Positions 8,938 through 17,861 of a stretch of 34,482 nucleotides of DNA are shown here, one piece after another; position 1 is the first letter of the stretch, and every line of letters starts with the position of its first letter. The translations under genes and the position numbers were made by a program. The stretch is taken from the NCBI GenBank assembly GCA_027460465.1, contig JAPZAV010000009.1, positions 1 to 34,482 on the forward strand, read 5' to 3'. The notes beneath the pieces are model-generated. The model saw only the letters and a program-made list of their open reading frames with translations, was not told the origin of the DNA and did no database searches. Source of the DNA: Candidatus Methanoperedens sp. Lineage in GTDB: Archaea > Halobacteriota > Methanosarcinia > Methanosarcinales > Methanoperedenaceae.

Positions 8938-8946
8938 GATATAATA
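8938..8946 (+). promoter_or_regulatory. TATA-like box for the TPR/FlhA-C operon
   Basis: ATATAATAC lies in the divergent intergenic region. A start near 8967 would give a leader of about 55 bases before the ATG at 9023. Another TATA-like stretch (ATATATATG near 8912) lies farther upstream, so the exact promoter is uncertain. Confidence 0.3.
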
Positions 8947-8975
8947 CGTGTGGGAGGAATTGGAAAATAAAACGC

Positions 8976-9017
8976 ATGGCGGCTCTTGAAATAAAAAATC
9001 ATACCTCTGGTTCTTGA
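8976..9017 (+). other. Possible 13-codon leader reading frame
   Basis: An ATG near the predicted transcript start opens a frame of 13 codons. Its TGA stop (9015-9017) overlaps a TTG codon at 9014 that is in frame with the big downstream gene. The arrangement resembles start-stop coupling, but there is no well-spaced ribosome binding site, and it may be chance. Confidence 0.2.
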
Positions 9018-9022
9018 CAGCT

Positions 9023-12000
9023 ATGAAATTAAGCGGCATAATTCCATCGGATGAACAATTAAAACTGATACAGGGAGTGGAAGGTGAGTTGCTCCGCCGC
9101 AAGAGGACAGGGAGGATCAGCGGGATAATAGCCCTTGCTGTTGCTGTTCTTCAGGTCATGCTGGTAGCCATTGAGAAAGATTATATTACGAACATCGGGA
9201 ATTTCTTTAACAACTTGATTCATTTTCGTTTTGATGGATTGATCGGTCCGGACGGCATCCCAATCCCGCAGCTGACAGGAATGCTTGTTCTGGCTGCAAG
9301 CGTCGGAACATACTTCCTGTTCAGATGGACGAATTTTATGCTGAAAGAATCCGAGGAGCCTTTCAGATATACATTCTGGATCAAACCCTTTGAGCCTGTA
9401 AAAGATACGCCCGGTAAAAGGTTCGTTCTTAATAAGGATGACCAGTTCAATCTGCTCCATCATGACCTCATGGAAAGATTGAATGATCGAATTCGAAGGT
9501 TGAAGCTGCTTGATGTGGATTCTTTGAAATTGCCGCCAGGCTCAGAAGAATCGCTTACATCCCACATTTATATCAGCGGGCATTATGCAGTTCGGGAGGA
9601 TAAAGACGGCAGGTGGGTCATTCATGTGATGCCGCGCATTCGCATCGGTCCGCCGAGCAGACCGGAAGCCCTTGCAGAACCCGTCAGGTACCCTCTGAAT
9701 GCACAACCAGGCGAAAAATCCAAAGAAATCTTTGAGGATACTCTGAATGCTGTCAGATATAACCAGATGGTTGAGAGGGTTTATTCCAGAGTTGCCACCG
9801 AGATCTACAGACAGATCTTCAGCGACGTGAAGGGAAAGATCAACATGTTCCCCACCGATTATCTGCGTGCAGTCGCCCTCTTTCATGAAGCAAAAGATTT
9901 TGAAAGATCAAATACCGTAGATGCTTATGGCTATGCCATCGGGTTTTACAGAGAATCGAGGCGCCATTTTGATACAAGGCTTTTTGGAAATGTATCGCGG
10001 TTGCTTTTGAGACTGCCATTATTATGGCGTTTTGCTGCAAACTCCCAGATCATGGAAGCAAGAGCGCGGATAGGATACTCAAGATGTCTTATTTACAGAA
10101 GAGGTATCTCTGCTCTATCCGGCAGGTCCCAGAATACCTTATTTGAGATCCCTGATGAACTGGAAAAAAAGGCAATCCCCGCACTGATAAGATTGCACAA
10201 TCAGATCAACAAGAAATGGAAAATAAAATATTATCAGGATGAGAGTAAAGAAAAGCAGAATCAGTACAACACGCTCATGGCTTTCCTGACCTTCCCGAAG
10301 GATTCCTTATTAAAACGCAATCGAAATCTTTTTGATAAGCAAAGGAAGACACTTTTCGATGCATGTGCTGTTGCTGCTTTAGCATACTCGGATCTTAATG
10401 CTGCAGAAAAAGCCAGGAAGTTCCTTGATAACGCCAAAGCTGTTGATCCGGCCTCAAGCCAGGAACACGCCCTCTGGCTCTTAGCAGCTGCAGAAATCGA
10501 ACCTGATATAAACCAGAAGCTGCTTCTCTTCAGGAAAGCAACCGAGGTCGCGCCCAACTTTGAGTACGCTCAGTACCGTCTGGCACAGTATTCCGAGATG
10601 AGATTGCGCCTGAGAAATGAAATAAATAAAGAAAGGGCAGAAAACGTAATCAAGGAATATGATGAGGTTCTCAGGATCAACCCTGGCAACATTGGCTCTC
10701 TGGCAGCTCAAGGCTATCTATTGTGGCTGCTTGGAGATCTGGAAAAAGCAAAGAAAAAATTCGAAGAAGGGAATGAAATCAAGGCAATCGTCAACCGGAC
10801 TTTTGTGGGTGATCTATACTATGGACTGGCACGGATCGAAGCAGAATCCGAAGCAGAATCGGATCCGGGGCAGTTCATCAGACAGCTCAATAGAAGTTAC
10901 GACCTGTATTTGCAGGCAATTTCAGCAGAACCTGCTGTATGTGCCTATTCCCCCACGACAAGCCGACTGGTCGTCAGTTCATATTACGATTATATGGCTC
11001 TTGATATGCTTATTCGGTTCAAAACGTTCAGGGATAAGGTCGAGAGAAAAATCGAAGCGCTTCGCAATAAAGCAAAGAACCGGGAATATGAAAATGAAGA
11101 AGTTTCAGAAAAGACTCTCAACCTGATTCATAGTTTTGTGCTGAATGACTATGGCAATGCGAATCTGAATTACTTTCTCAGGTTCGGTGACCGCGAAAAG
11201 TTAATTGATGCCATGAATGCCTACAGGTCTGCCATCAAGAAAGATTCAGAGAATGCTGTGGCATATTATAACCGTCATATCGCTTATTTATGGCGCAGAG
11301 AGCCCGGCGATGAAGATAAAGTTCCAAAATGTCTGGAAAAGGCTGAAGAGCTTGCTCGTGCATGGCCTGTTGTACGGATCGCGTCGATCAAAACACAGGT
11401 CAGGCAGATCCAATTTTTGATAAATGATAATAATCGCAAAAAGGAAGAAGCAGAGGAAGAATTAAAAAAGAATAATGAAGAGCTCAAAGCTGCTCAGGAT
11501 AAATTGAAAGAAATAAATGAAAAATCCCTGCTGCAAGAAAAGGGAACCGCAGACGAATTATCACGCATAGAAAAGCTGGGTAAAGAAAAAAAAGAGCTCA
11601 ATGAAATGATAAAAAAGCTTGATAGGGAAAAAGGAGAACTCAACAATAAAACTGTAGAACTGAAGGAAGAAATAGTAAAACTGCAAGAATCGTTGCGCGA
11701 GAAAATTTTTCCGAAAATTGACGAAATTCTGGATCAATCCAAATTCATTTCGCTTTCTGAAGGCCTGAAAATAAAATATGACGGAACCGGAGTAAGTGAG
11801 TTCTGTAAGAAGAACATAGAGAAAGATAAACTGGAAGAAAACGACATAGATGCATTGAGAGCCTGGGCTGAACTCTTATCGAATAATACAGAAAAGAAAG
11901 CGCTTGAAGCATCTGAACAGCTATGTCGTTACATTCTGGATTACTATCCTGAGGACTTTGATACATATGTGATCCTTAATGATATTTCCAGATCACTGGA

Positions 12001-13570
12001 GATACGATCAGAAAAGCCCGACTTTGTAAAGAAAGAGGACTGCATAAAGAGAATAAGAACCATTATTGAAAACTGGTTGAATATAGATCCTATCTATTAT
12101 GTTTCATTAATATGGGCCTCACAGTCTGCAGATTTTTTTGATTTCGAAAAACGCGCCGAGATTCTAAAGAGAGCAATCAAATCTGAAAGTGAAAATGATG
12201 TGTATCATAATATGCTGGGAAAAGTATATTCTGATAAAGCTGATTCCTGCGCTGAAGATCAGTGGGAGCACGCGGTTATTGAATGGGAAAAGGCTGCGGA
12301 GGAATATAAAAAAGCGAATCAGATCAAGCCAGAAAACAACGAATATCGCAGCAATTTGAGCAGTGTTTTGCAGAAAGAAGGAGATAGCTTTTTTGATCAT
12401 GATAATTATCAAAAAGCTATTGAAAAATATAAGGAAGTGCTGGAGCTGAAACCAGGCGATGATATTAGCACAAAACTTGATGAGGCAAGATATGCTCTAT
12501 CCTTTGGTAAAAAGGCATTGGATCAGGCATTCCATCCCACGGTAACCCCAATTCCAGTTGAGGTTGCCAATAATCTCGTGCCTTATGTAGCAGATGAAAC
12601 AAGAACAAAGCTAAATCCGATATTGAGCACCCAGGTTGAAAAAATACGGGAAAGAATAAAGATAACAATGGGAGTTGAAATCCCTGGTATCAAGTTCCGA
12701 CAGCAAGAATCCCTGCCTGATGGCCATTATATAATCATGATAAATGAAATCCCGCTCGAATTAAGAATTATCTCGGAAGAAAAGCGGCTTTTCCCTGGCT
12801 CTATGGAAAGCCTCACAGAACTGAAGATCCAGGGAGAGGAGACGACTGATCCCCAGACCGGAGAAAAAGCCTTCTGGATTTCCCGAAATGACTGGGAAAA
12901 AGTGGAAAACGCAGGCTTGAGCCTCTGGGGAATCAGTGAATACATGGTGATCCACCTGGAAGCTGTGATAAGGAAGAACGTGATTGAACTTTTTGGCCAC
13001 CAGGAAATCATGAATATCATGTATGCCAAAGTGCCTGATATCTATGAACGAATGCAGGAAAAACCTGCAGATCTGAGCTTTCTGACCAGTGTTCTCAAAA
13101 GTCTATTGAATGAGGGTGTACCGATCACTGCCCTGGAAGAGATCGTCGAGACTTTCATGCAATTGAAGGAATCTGGAGCAGACCTTTTCACCATCGTTGA
13201 GACGATACGGAGCATTCCAGAAGTCAGACCGGTGCTGCCTGGCAATAATGACAAATATTCTTTCTATCGGCTCGGCGAGCTGGAAAAAGAGATCAATCGC
13301 TTTATCCATAGAACGGATAATCAGCCTGTTCTGGCCATCGAGATAGATAAGTATCAAAATATATTCAAATCAGTGCAGGAAAAAATAGGTTCAACAGGGA
13401 AAGCAGCGATTATCACTGAAAATGCAGAGCTGAGGCCTTTTGTCAGAAAATTGATCGAGCATAAGTTCCCGGATGTTCCTGTTTTATCCGGAAAGGAATT
13501 GCTGCCTGATCTCGAGATCAGGATCGCCGGAGAGCCCGGAAACCCGGAGGGAAAATATGATAAAAAGTGA
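9023..13570 (+). CDS. Giant membrane-anchored TPR/coiled-coil protein with C-terminal FlhA/SctV-like export-gate domain
   Basis: The 1,515-residue protein has two hydrophobic helices (about 32-50 and 84-101). Positive residues before the first (RRKRTGR) suggest that both termini are cytosolic. TPR-like helix pairs follow, clearest near 480-620, 730-780 and 1080-1150, with a strongly charged coiled coil at about 797-900. From about 1171 the sequence resembles the cytosolic domain of FlhA/SctV: IPVEVANNLVPYV, IRERIKITMGVEIPGIKF, LPDGHYIIMINEIPLE, then LKSLLNEGVPITALEEIVE and ELRPFVRKLIEHKFPDVPVL close to the end. The FlhA eight-helix membrane domain is absent. An alternative TTG start lies at 9014. 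The next gene overlaps by 14 bases and carries a related domain. The function is unknown; a ring or scaffold role is only an inference from FlhA. Confidence 0.85.
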   Translation: MKLSGIIPSDEQLKLIQGVEGELLRRKRTGRISGIIALAVAVLQVMLVAIEKDYITNIGNFFNNLIHFRFDGLIGPDGIPIPQLTGMLVLAASVGTYFLFRWTNFMLKESEEPFRYTFWIKPFEPVKDTPGKRFVLNKDDQFNLLHHDLMERLNDRIRRLKLLDVDSLKLPPGSEESLTSHIYISGHYAVREDKDGRWVIHVMPRIRIGPPSRPEALAEPVRYPLNAQPGEKSKEIFEDTLNAVRYNQMVERVYSRVATEIYRQIFSDVKGKINMFPTDYLRAVALFHEAKDFERSNTVDAYGYAIGFYRESRRHFDTRLFGNVSRLLLRLPLLWRFAANSQIMEARARIGYSRCLIYRRGISALSGRSQNTLFEIPDELEKKAIPALIRLHNQINKKWKIKYYQDESKEKQNQYNTLMAFLTFPKDSLLKRNRNLFDKQRKTLFDACAVAALAYSDLNAAEKARKFLDNAKAVDPASSQEHALWLLAAAEIEPDINQKLLLFRKATEVAPNFEYAQYRLAQYSEMRLRLRNEINKERAENVIKEYDEVLRINPGNIGSLAAQGYLLWLLGDLEKAKKKFEEGNEIKAIVNRTFVGDLYYGLARIEAESEAESDPGQFIRQLNRSYDLYLQAISAEPAVCAYSPTTSRLVVSSYYDYMALDMLIRFKTFRDKVERKIEALRNKAKNREYENEEVSEKTLNLIHSFVLNDYGNANLNYFLRFGDREKLIDAMNAYRSAIKKDSENAVAYYNRHIAYLWRREPGDEDKVPKCLEKAEELARAWPVVRIASIKTQVRQIQFLINDNNRKKEEAEEELKKNNEELKAAQDKLKEINEKSLLQEKGTADELSRIEKLGKEKKELNEMIKKLDREKGELNNKTVELKEEIVKLQESLREKIFPKIDEILDQSKFISLSEGLKIKYDGTGVSEFCKKNIEKDKLEENDIDALRAWAELLSNNTEKKALEASEQLCRYILDYYPEDFDTYVILNDISRSLEIRSEKPDFVKKEDCIKRIRTIIENWLNIDPIYYVSLIWASQSADFFDFEKRAEILKRAIKSESENDVYHNMLGKVYSDKADSCAEDQWEHAVIEWEKAAEEYKKANQIKPENNEYRSNLSSVLQKEGDSFFDHDNYQKAIEKYKEVLELKPGDDISTKLDEARYALSFGKKALDQAFHPTVTPIPVEVANNLVPYVADETRTKLNPILSTQVEKIRERIKITMGVEIPGIKFRQQESLPDGHYIIMINEIPLELRIISEEKRLFPGSMESLTELKIQGEETTDPQTGEKAFWISRNDWEKVENAGLSLWGISEYMVIHLEAVIRKNVIELFGHQEIMNIMYAKVPDIYERMQEKPADLSFLTSVLKSLLNEGVPITALEEIVETFMQLKESGADLFTIVETIRSIPEVRPVLPGNNDKYSFYRLGELEKEINRFIHRTDNQPVLAIEIDKYQNIFKSVQEKIGSTGKAAIITENAELRPFVRKLIEHKFPDVPVLSGKELLPDLEIRIAGEPGNPEGKYDKK

Positions 13571-15194
13571 AATTCTGGATCAGATAAAGGTGGCTATTGA
13601 ACTCTCGCCTTCCCTCAGGCATTTTGCTCTTGCAGAGGAAAATAGAGCTTTTAAGAAAGATCTCATGCGATGTCTGGATGATCTGGTATATGACCTCAGG
13701 ATACCTGCAGAAATATCTTTGACCATAACGCCTGGCGAGGACAGGAATAGATTTTCCTTATGCTCGTATCAGGTCAGCATCAACGACAGGAAATGCAGGG
13801 TTCAGGTCCCGACGATAATTCCCGGCGATGTGCATGCCCTGGAGCTGGCAAATTCGATCGCTTATGAGATTCTCCAGAACCGTGAGCTATTATTAACGCC
13901 CCGCCTGTCTGAAAAGATCCAGGAGAAGTGGATAATTGACGGCATGGCATCTATGGAAAGATTCCATGAAATTCTTTTTGAACTTGTTCGAAGAGGGCTT
14001 CGAATTGATCGCGCAAAAGATATCGCATTGAAAGAACAGAGTGAACAGAACTTTGAGAAGAGTTTTGAAGAAATCTTTTACAACCTGGACTCGATAGCTG
14101 TCAAAGTTTTCCTCAGCAATGCTCAGAATGTGAAGACACAATCAGCTGCTGATGACATGTCATTTGAAGGCTTGCTTGATGTTTTGCAGGAGGGACTTTT
14201 TAATGAGCTCGGAATAATTATTCCAAAAGTCAGTATCGATATGGATGAGATACTTGAGGAGAATGATTTCATAATCCAGTTGAATGATGTTCGATTTCCT
14301 CCTATCACTGGCCTTGAACATGATCAATTTTTGGTGAACGATACTGTTGAAAGGCTTCCCCTTATCAATATAAAAGGCAAAAAAGTAATCATCCCCGCAA
14401 GTGGAACCGAAAACGCTATCGTTCAGAATAAAGAGCATGAGTTAGAGATCTGCAAAAAAGCAGGTTTGACTACATGGGGTTCAGGAGGCTTCACCGTGCT
14501 GAACCTTGCTGCCGAGCTCAGGAAAAACGCCGCCCTTTTCCTGACCGTTGAAACCGTAAAATACAGCCTGAAAAAATTGAAATCCAGTTCTCCGGCGTTT
14601 CCAGCGCTTGTGGATGCGGCATCGGAACATCATGATATCATAAGATTGACCCTCATTTTAAGAGACCTGCTGGATGAACAGCTTTCAATAAAAGACCTTC
14701 GAGGGATCCTGGAGAATCTGCTTGCGATCAGTGGTATTACGGACATTGACCAGAGCAAATATGTTGTTTTTTCTCCTCATACTGCAAATCTGTGTTCAGT
14801 TCAGGAAGGGAAAAAAATGGAGGATCTGAACATCATTGATTATTCGAATTGCCTGCGAATGTCGCTGAAGCGATATATTTCGAATAAATATACGAGAGGA
14901 AGCAGTGCTTTGTATGTATTTCCACTGGATCCCGGGATAGAGATGCGGATCAGGAGCACTGATGAGCAGCCACTGACCGATATAGAACGTGAAAAATTGA
15001 TAAAAGCTATTTATGAGGCAATCAAGAATTTGCCGGCAGCAACCACCAATCCGGTCATATTGACGAGTGTGGAGATCAGAAAAAGACTGAGGAACCTGAT
15101 AGAAAAGGAATTCCCGCGTATTGCAGTGCTGTGCTATCAGGAGCTTTTACCTGATCTGAATACTCAGCCGATCGCCAGGATCTCCTGGGATTGA
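13557..15194 (+). CDS. Soluble FlhA-C/SctV-C-like protein, partner of the preceding gene
   Basis: This 545-residue protein has no membrane segment. An N-terminal domain of about 200 residues is unassigned. From about 200 onward it follows the FlhA cytosolic pattern: GLFNELGIIIPKVSIDMDE, then ICKKAGLTTWG, LRDLLDEQLSIKDLRGILEN, and near the C-terminus VEIRKRLRNLIEKEFPRIAV and CYQELLPDLN followed by QPIARI, very like the FlhA/SctV ending. The ATG at 13557 has GGAGGG just upstream and is preferred to the longer open frame from 13473. It overlaps the preceding gene by 14 bases, so the two are surely co-expressed. Its nearer likeness to bacterial FlhA at the C-terminus suggests the pair arose by duplication or joint acquisition. 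No type III secretion or flagellar gene is nearby. Function unknown. Confidence 0.82.
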   Translation: MIKSEILDQIKVAIELSPSLRHFALAEENRAFKKDLMRCLDDLVYDLRIPAEISLTITPGEDRNRFSLCSYQVSINDRKCRVQVPTIIPGDVHALELANSIAYEILQNRELLLTPRLSEKIQEKWIIDGMASMERFHEILFELVRRGLRIDRAKDIALKEQSEQNFEKSFEEIFYNLDSIAVKVFLSNAQNVKTQSAADDMSFEGLLDVLQEGLFNELGIIIPKVSIDMDEILEENDFIIQLNDVRFPPITGLEHDQFLVNDTVERLPLINIKGKKVIIPASGTENAIVQNKEHELEICKKAGLTTWGSGGFTVLNLAAELRKNAALFLTVETVKYSLKKLKSSSPAFPALVDAASEHHDIIRLTLILRDLLDEQLSIKDLRGILENLLAISGITDIDQSKYVVFSPHTANLCSVQEGKKMEDLNIIDYSNCLRMSLKRYISNKYTRGSSALYVFPLDPGIEMRIRSTDEQPLTDIEREKLIKAIYEAIKNLPAATTNPVILTSVEIRKRLRNLIEKEFPRIAVLCYQELLPDLNTQPIARISWD

Positions 15195-15219
15195 GAGATC
15201 AAAAATGGAGTCAGGCCGA

Positions 15220-15750
15220 TCATTTTCCCGGCTTATCCATGCATCCCATGATGACCGCAGGCACAGCGCCAATAGCAGTACAGGTCTCAAGCGAAACCCC
15301 TTTCGAGGTTATATCGAGATGATACTGCGCCATTTCAAATAATCCTTCCGGCAGACCTCTATGCCCCAGTCCTATGAGGAAAAGAAATGACTTCTTTTTA
15401 TTGATCAGTTCCACAAGTGCATCCACATTGATGGTTTTCTCCCTGGCAGGATGCGATGTGGTCACCACTGCAGAGCCGAACTGCGGTTGGAAACCTTTTT
15501 CAGGGAGATCGAACACAAAGAACCTGCCTTTCCTGAACAGCTCTTCAAGATATCTCCCTGAATCGCCTATGGTTGTCCTGTCCTTCACAAAACTCACAAG
15601 TTCCTCTGCTTTCATATTGAAAGGATAATCAAAAAGTGCAAGATTGAACCCGAAGGCAAATGCAACAGGTGCCGCCCTTGCTATGCTCCTGTAATGAGCC
15701 TCATGGACTTTTATTCTGTCATAGGTGTTCACGATACCCAGGGTCAGCAT
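15220..15750 (-). CDS. DUF531 family archaeal protein
   Basis: The 176-residue protein begins MLTLGIVNTYDRIKVHEAHY, which I recall as characteristic of the archaeal DUF531 family. A SPOUT-methyltransferase-like fold is plausible: a glycine-rich segment LIGLGHRGLPEGL near residue 125 and a C-terminal SLETCTAIGAVPAVIMG could form the knotted cofactor site. The exact reaction is unknown. It starts 3 bases after the stop of the speA-like gene on the same strand, so both probably lie on one message. Its stop is 25 bases from the stop of the convergent FlhA-C-like gene. Confidence 0.7.
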   Translation of the reverse strand: MLTLGIVNTYDRIKVHEAHYRSIARAAPVAFAFGFNLALFDYPFNMKAEELVSFVKDRTTIGDSGRYLEELFRKGRFFVFDLPEKGFQPQFGSAVVTTSHPAREKTINVDALVELINKKKSFLFLIGLGHRGLPEGLFEMAQYHLDITSKGVSLETCTAIGAVPAVIMGCMDKPGK

Positions 15751-15753
15751 TAC

Positions 15754-17640
15754 CTATAAATCCATATACGTGTACTGGTTCATGGCATCCTTATAAGTAT
15801 TCAGGATCCCTTCTGCATCGGTTTTGGATAGTCTATTATCCCTCTGTGCCTGAACCAGTTCTGATTCGAACGTCGTAAGAAGACTGTTGGAATTATACTT
15901 GACATAACCCAGGACATCGCAGTTCCTGTCCCCGTTCACGATCTGTTTGATGTGCCATTCTCCCCGGTCGTCCACTATGATATGCGCTTCATTTGCGGCG
16001 CCGAACAGATTGTGATAATCCCCTATCGTATCCTGGTAAGCTCCGAGCATCAGGATCGCCAGATAATAGGAGCCGTTGTTCAACTCATGGAGTTCAAGGA
16101 TCTCCTTGACGTCCTTTAAGTCCACGAATTTATCTATTTCCCCGTCTGAGTCGCATGTGATATCCACTATGGTGCCGTATTCAGCAGGCTTCTCATTTGC
16201 CCTGCTCACAGGCACTATCGGGAACAGTTGCTTTATTGCCCAGAAATCCGGTATGGACTGGAAGATCGAAAAATTGCCGATATATTTTTTTGAGAGGAGT
16301 TTATTGAGATCCTCAAAGTCATCGGACTTGTTTACGTTTTCTCTGGCAAAGCTTGCGGCTTTTTCGCATATCTGATAGAAAAGGATCTCTCCTTTGGATT
16401 TATCCTCAAGTTCTATCTCACCAAGGTTGAACAATGAAAGCAATTCTTCACGGTGCTGGATAGCATCGTGATAATACTCCACATAATTCTTAATGCTGAT
16501 CTCTTTCAATCCATCATAGAATTCCTTTATGATATGCGGCTCATTTCCCTTCAGTTCTATCTGCTTTTTATTGTTGCCGTTCTTATTGCCTTTGATGTTG
16601 ATGACAAGCAGCGAATGGTATGCGCTTAATGCGCGTCCGCTCTCTGATAATATCACAGGATGAGGAACTCCTTCTTCATCACACACATCTTTCAGGGAAT
16701 ACACAACATTATTGGCATACTCCTGTATCGTATAATTGGCGCTTGCGTCCGAAGAGGTCTTACTGCCGTCATAATCTATGCCAAGCCCGCCACCGATATT
16801 GAAATATTTGATGTTTATATGCATATTTCTTATTTTGGCATACACCCTTGCAGCCTCTTTGACCGCCTTCTGTATCCTCCTGATCTCTGTTATCTGCGAG
16901 CCTATATGGAAATGCAGCATCTGCACCTGCTCGATCATATCATAATCAGTAATGGTCTTTATGCAATCCAGCATTTCAGCAGTTGTAAGCCCGAATTTCG
17001 AGGATTCACCTCCGGATTCCGCCCATTTTCCGCTGCCTTTTGAGTACAGTTTCACCCTGATGCCGATCAATGGTTTTACTCCCAGGCTTTTTGAAAGCTC
17101 GAGCAGGCGTTTTGTTTCGCTGTACTCGTCTATGACAATGATCACCTTGTTTTTTAATTTGACCGAGTTCAATGCCAGTTTGAGATATTCATCATCTTTG
17201 AATCCATTGCATATCAGAGCTGCTTCTGGACTGAGTTCAAAGGACAGGGCTGCAAGCAGTTCTGCTTTTGTTCCCACTTCCAGACCGAGATTGAATTTTT
17301 TCCCGGATTTGACGATCTCCTCGATCACCTCTCTGCGCTGGTTCACCTTCATGGGGAACGCGCTCTGATATGTGCTGTTATACTTGAACTCGGATATCGA
17401 GTTGGCAAAGGCTCCGTTCAGTTCCTTTATCTGCGCTTCAAGGATCTGAGGAAATCTGAATAGAATAGGGAATTTTATTTTTTTTGTGGTAAGATGTTCG
17501 ATCACATTTTTTAGATCAATAATCTGAGCGTCCTTTTTTGTTGGTTTGATTATCAGATTACCATTTTTATTAAAAGAGAAATATCCGTTGCCCCATCGTT
17601 CTATTCCATATAGATCTATTGCATCTTCGATTTTCCACAT
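15754..17640 (-). CDS. speA: Biosynthetic arginine decarboxylase, SpeA type
   Basis: The PLP enzyme converts arginine to agmatine, the first step to putrescine and other polyamines. The 628-residue length is close to bacterial SpeA, and the sequence begins with the SpeA-like IEDAIDLYGIERWGNGYFS. The PLP-lysine segment is AFPMKVNQRREV near residue 97, and other barrel motifs are HFHIGSQ, GGGLGIDYDG and SESGRALSAYHS. A DUF531 gene follows after 3 bases. Many archaea use a small pyruvoyl-dependent arginine decarboxylase instead, so this large bacterial-type enzyme is notable and may have been transferred. The divergent 220-base region separates it from the cytochrome gene. Confidence 0.92.
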   Translation of the reverse strand: MWKIEDAIDLYGIERWGNGYFSFNKNGNLIIKPTKKDAQIIDLKNVIEHLTTKKIKFPILFRFPQILEAQIKELNGAFANSISEFKYNSTYQSAFPMKVNQRREVIEEIVKSGKKFNLGLEVGTKAELLAALSFELSPEAALICNGFKDDEYLKLALNSVKLKNKVIIVIDEYSETKRLLELSKSLGVKPLIGIRVKLYSKGSGKWAESGGESSKFGLTTAEMLDCIKTITDYDMIEQVQMLHFHIGSQITEIRRIQKAVKEAARVYAKIRNMHINIKYFNIGGGLGIDYDGSKTSSDASANYTIQEYANNVVYSLKDVCDEEGVPHPVILSESGRALSAYHSLLVINIKGNKNGNNKKQIELKGNEPHIIKEFYDGLKEISIKNYVEYYHDAIQHREELLSLFNLGEIELEDKSKGEILFYQICEKAASFARENVNKSDDFEDLNKLLSKKYIGNFSIFQSIPDFWAIKQLFPIVPVSRANEKPAEYGTIVDITCDSDGEIDKFVDLKDVKEILELHELNNGSYYLAILMLGAYQDTIGDYHNLFGAANEAHIIVDDRGEWHIKQIVNGDRNCDVLGYVKYNSNSLLTTFESELVQAQRDNRLSKTDAEGILNTYKDAMNQYTYMDL

Positions 17641-17670
17641 TTAATTTGATAGCACGTCCTTTAATACTCT

Positions 17671-17680
17671 GTTCTATAAA
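17671..17680 (-). promoter_or_regulatory. TATA-like box for speA
   Basis: The minus-strand sequence TTTATAGAAC is centred about 26 bases before 17650, which would give a leader of about 10 bases before the ATG at 17640. The rest of the AT-rich divergent region (17641-17861) contains another TATA-like stretch, ACTATATATTA at 17774-17784, that could serve the cytochrome gene; nothing else is evident there. Confidence 0.35.
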
Positions 17681-17861
17681 GAAGTACTTATTCAGGTTTA
17701 AAGTTTTCTATCAGAAGTTCTTAGATTTCTGTAACTTCATTTCTCATCGATATTACTGTTATTTTCGAGCTTCACTATATATTACCTCAATCTATTCATT
17801 ATAATTGTTATTATCACCAAAAGTTATTTGTATTTCAGGCATCTTAATTATTTAACAAGAA

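Noticed and set aside
7896-9002. Epimerase starting at 9002
   Set aside because: The first 56 codons have no family similarity, and the predicted promoter lies inside them.
11217-11420. Small frames within the large TPR gene
   Set aside because: They overlap a clear coding frame and show no family features; regarded as shadows.
9014-15194. Complete type III secretion or flagellar locus
   Set aside because: Only the cytosolic FlhA-C-like domain is present; there is no membrane domain, ATPase, ring or needle gene nearby.
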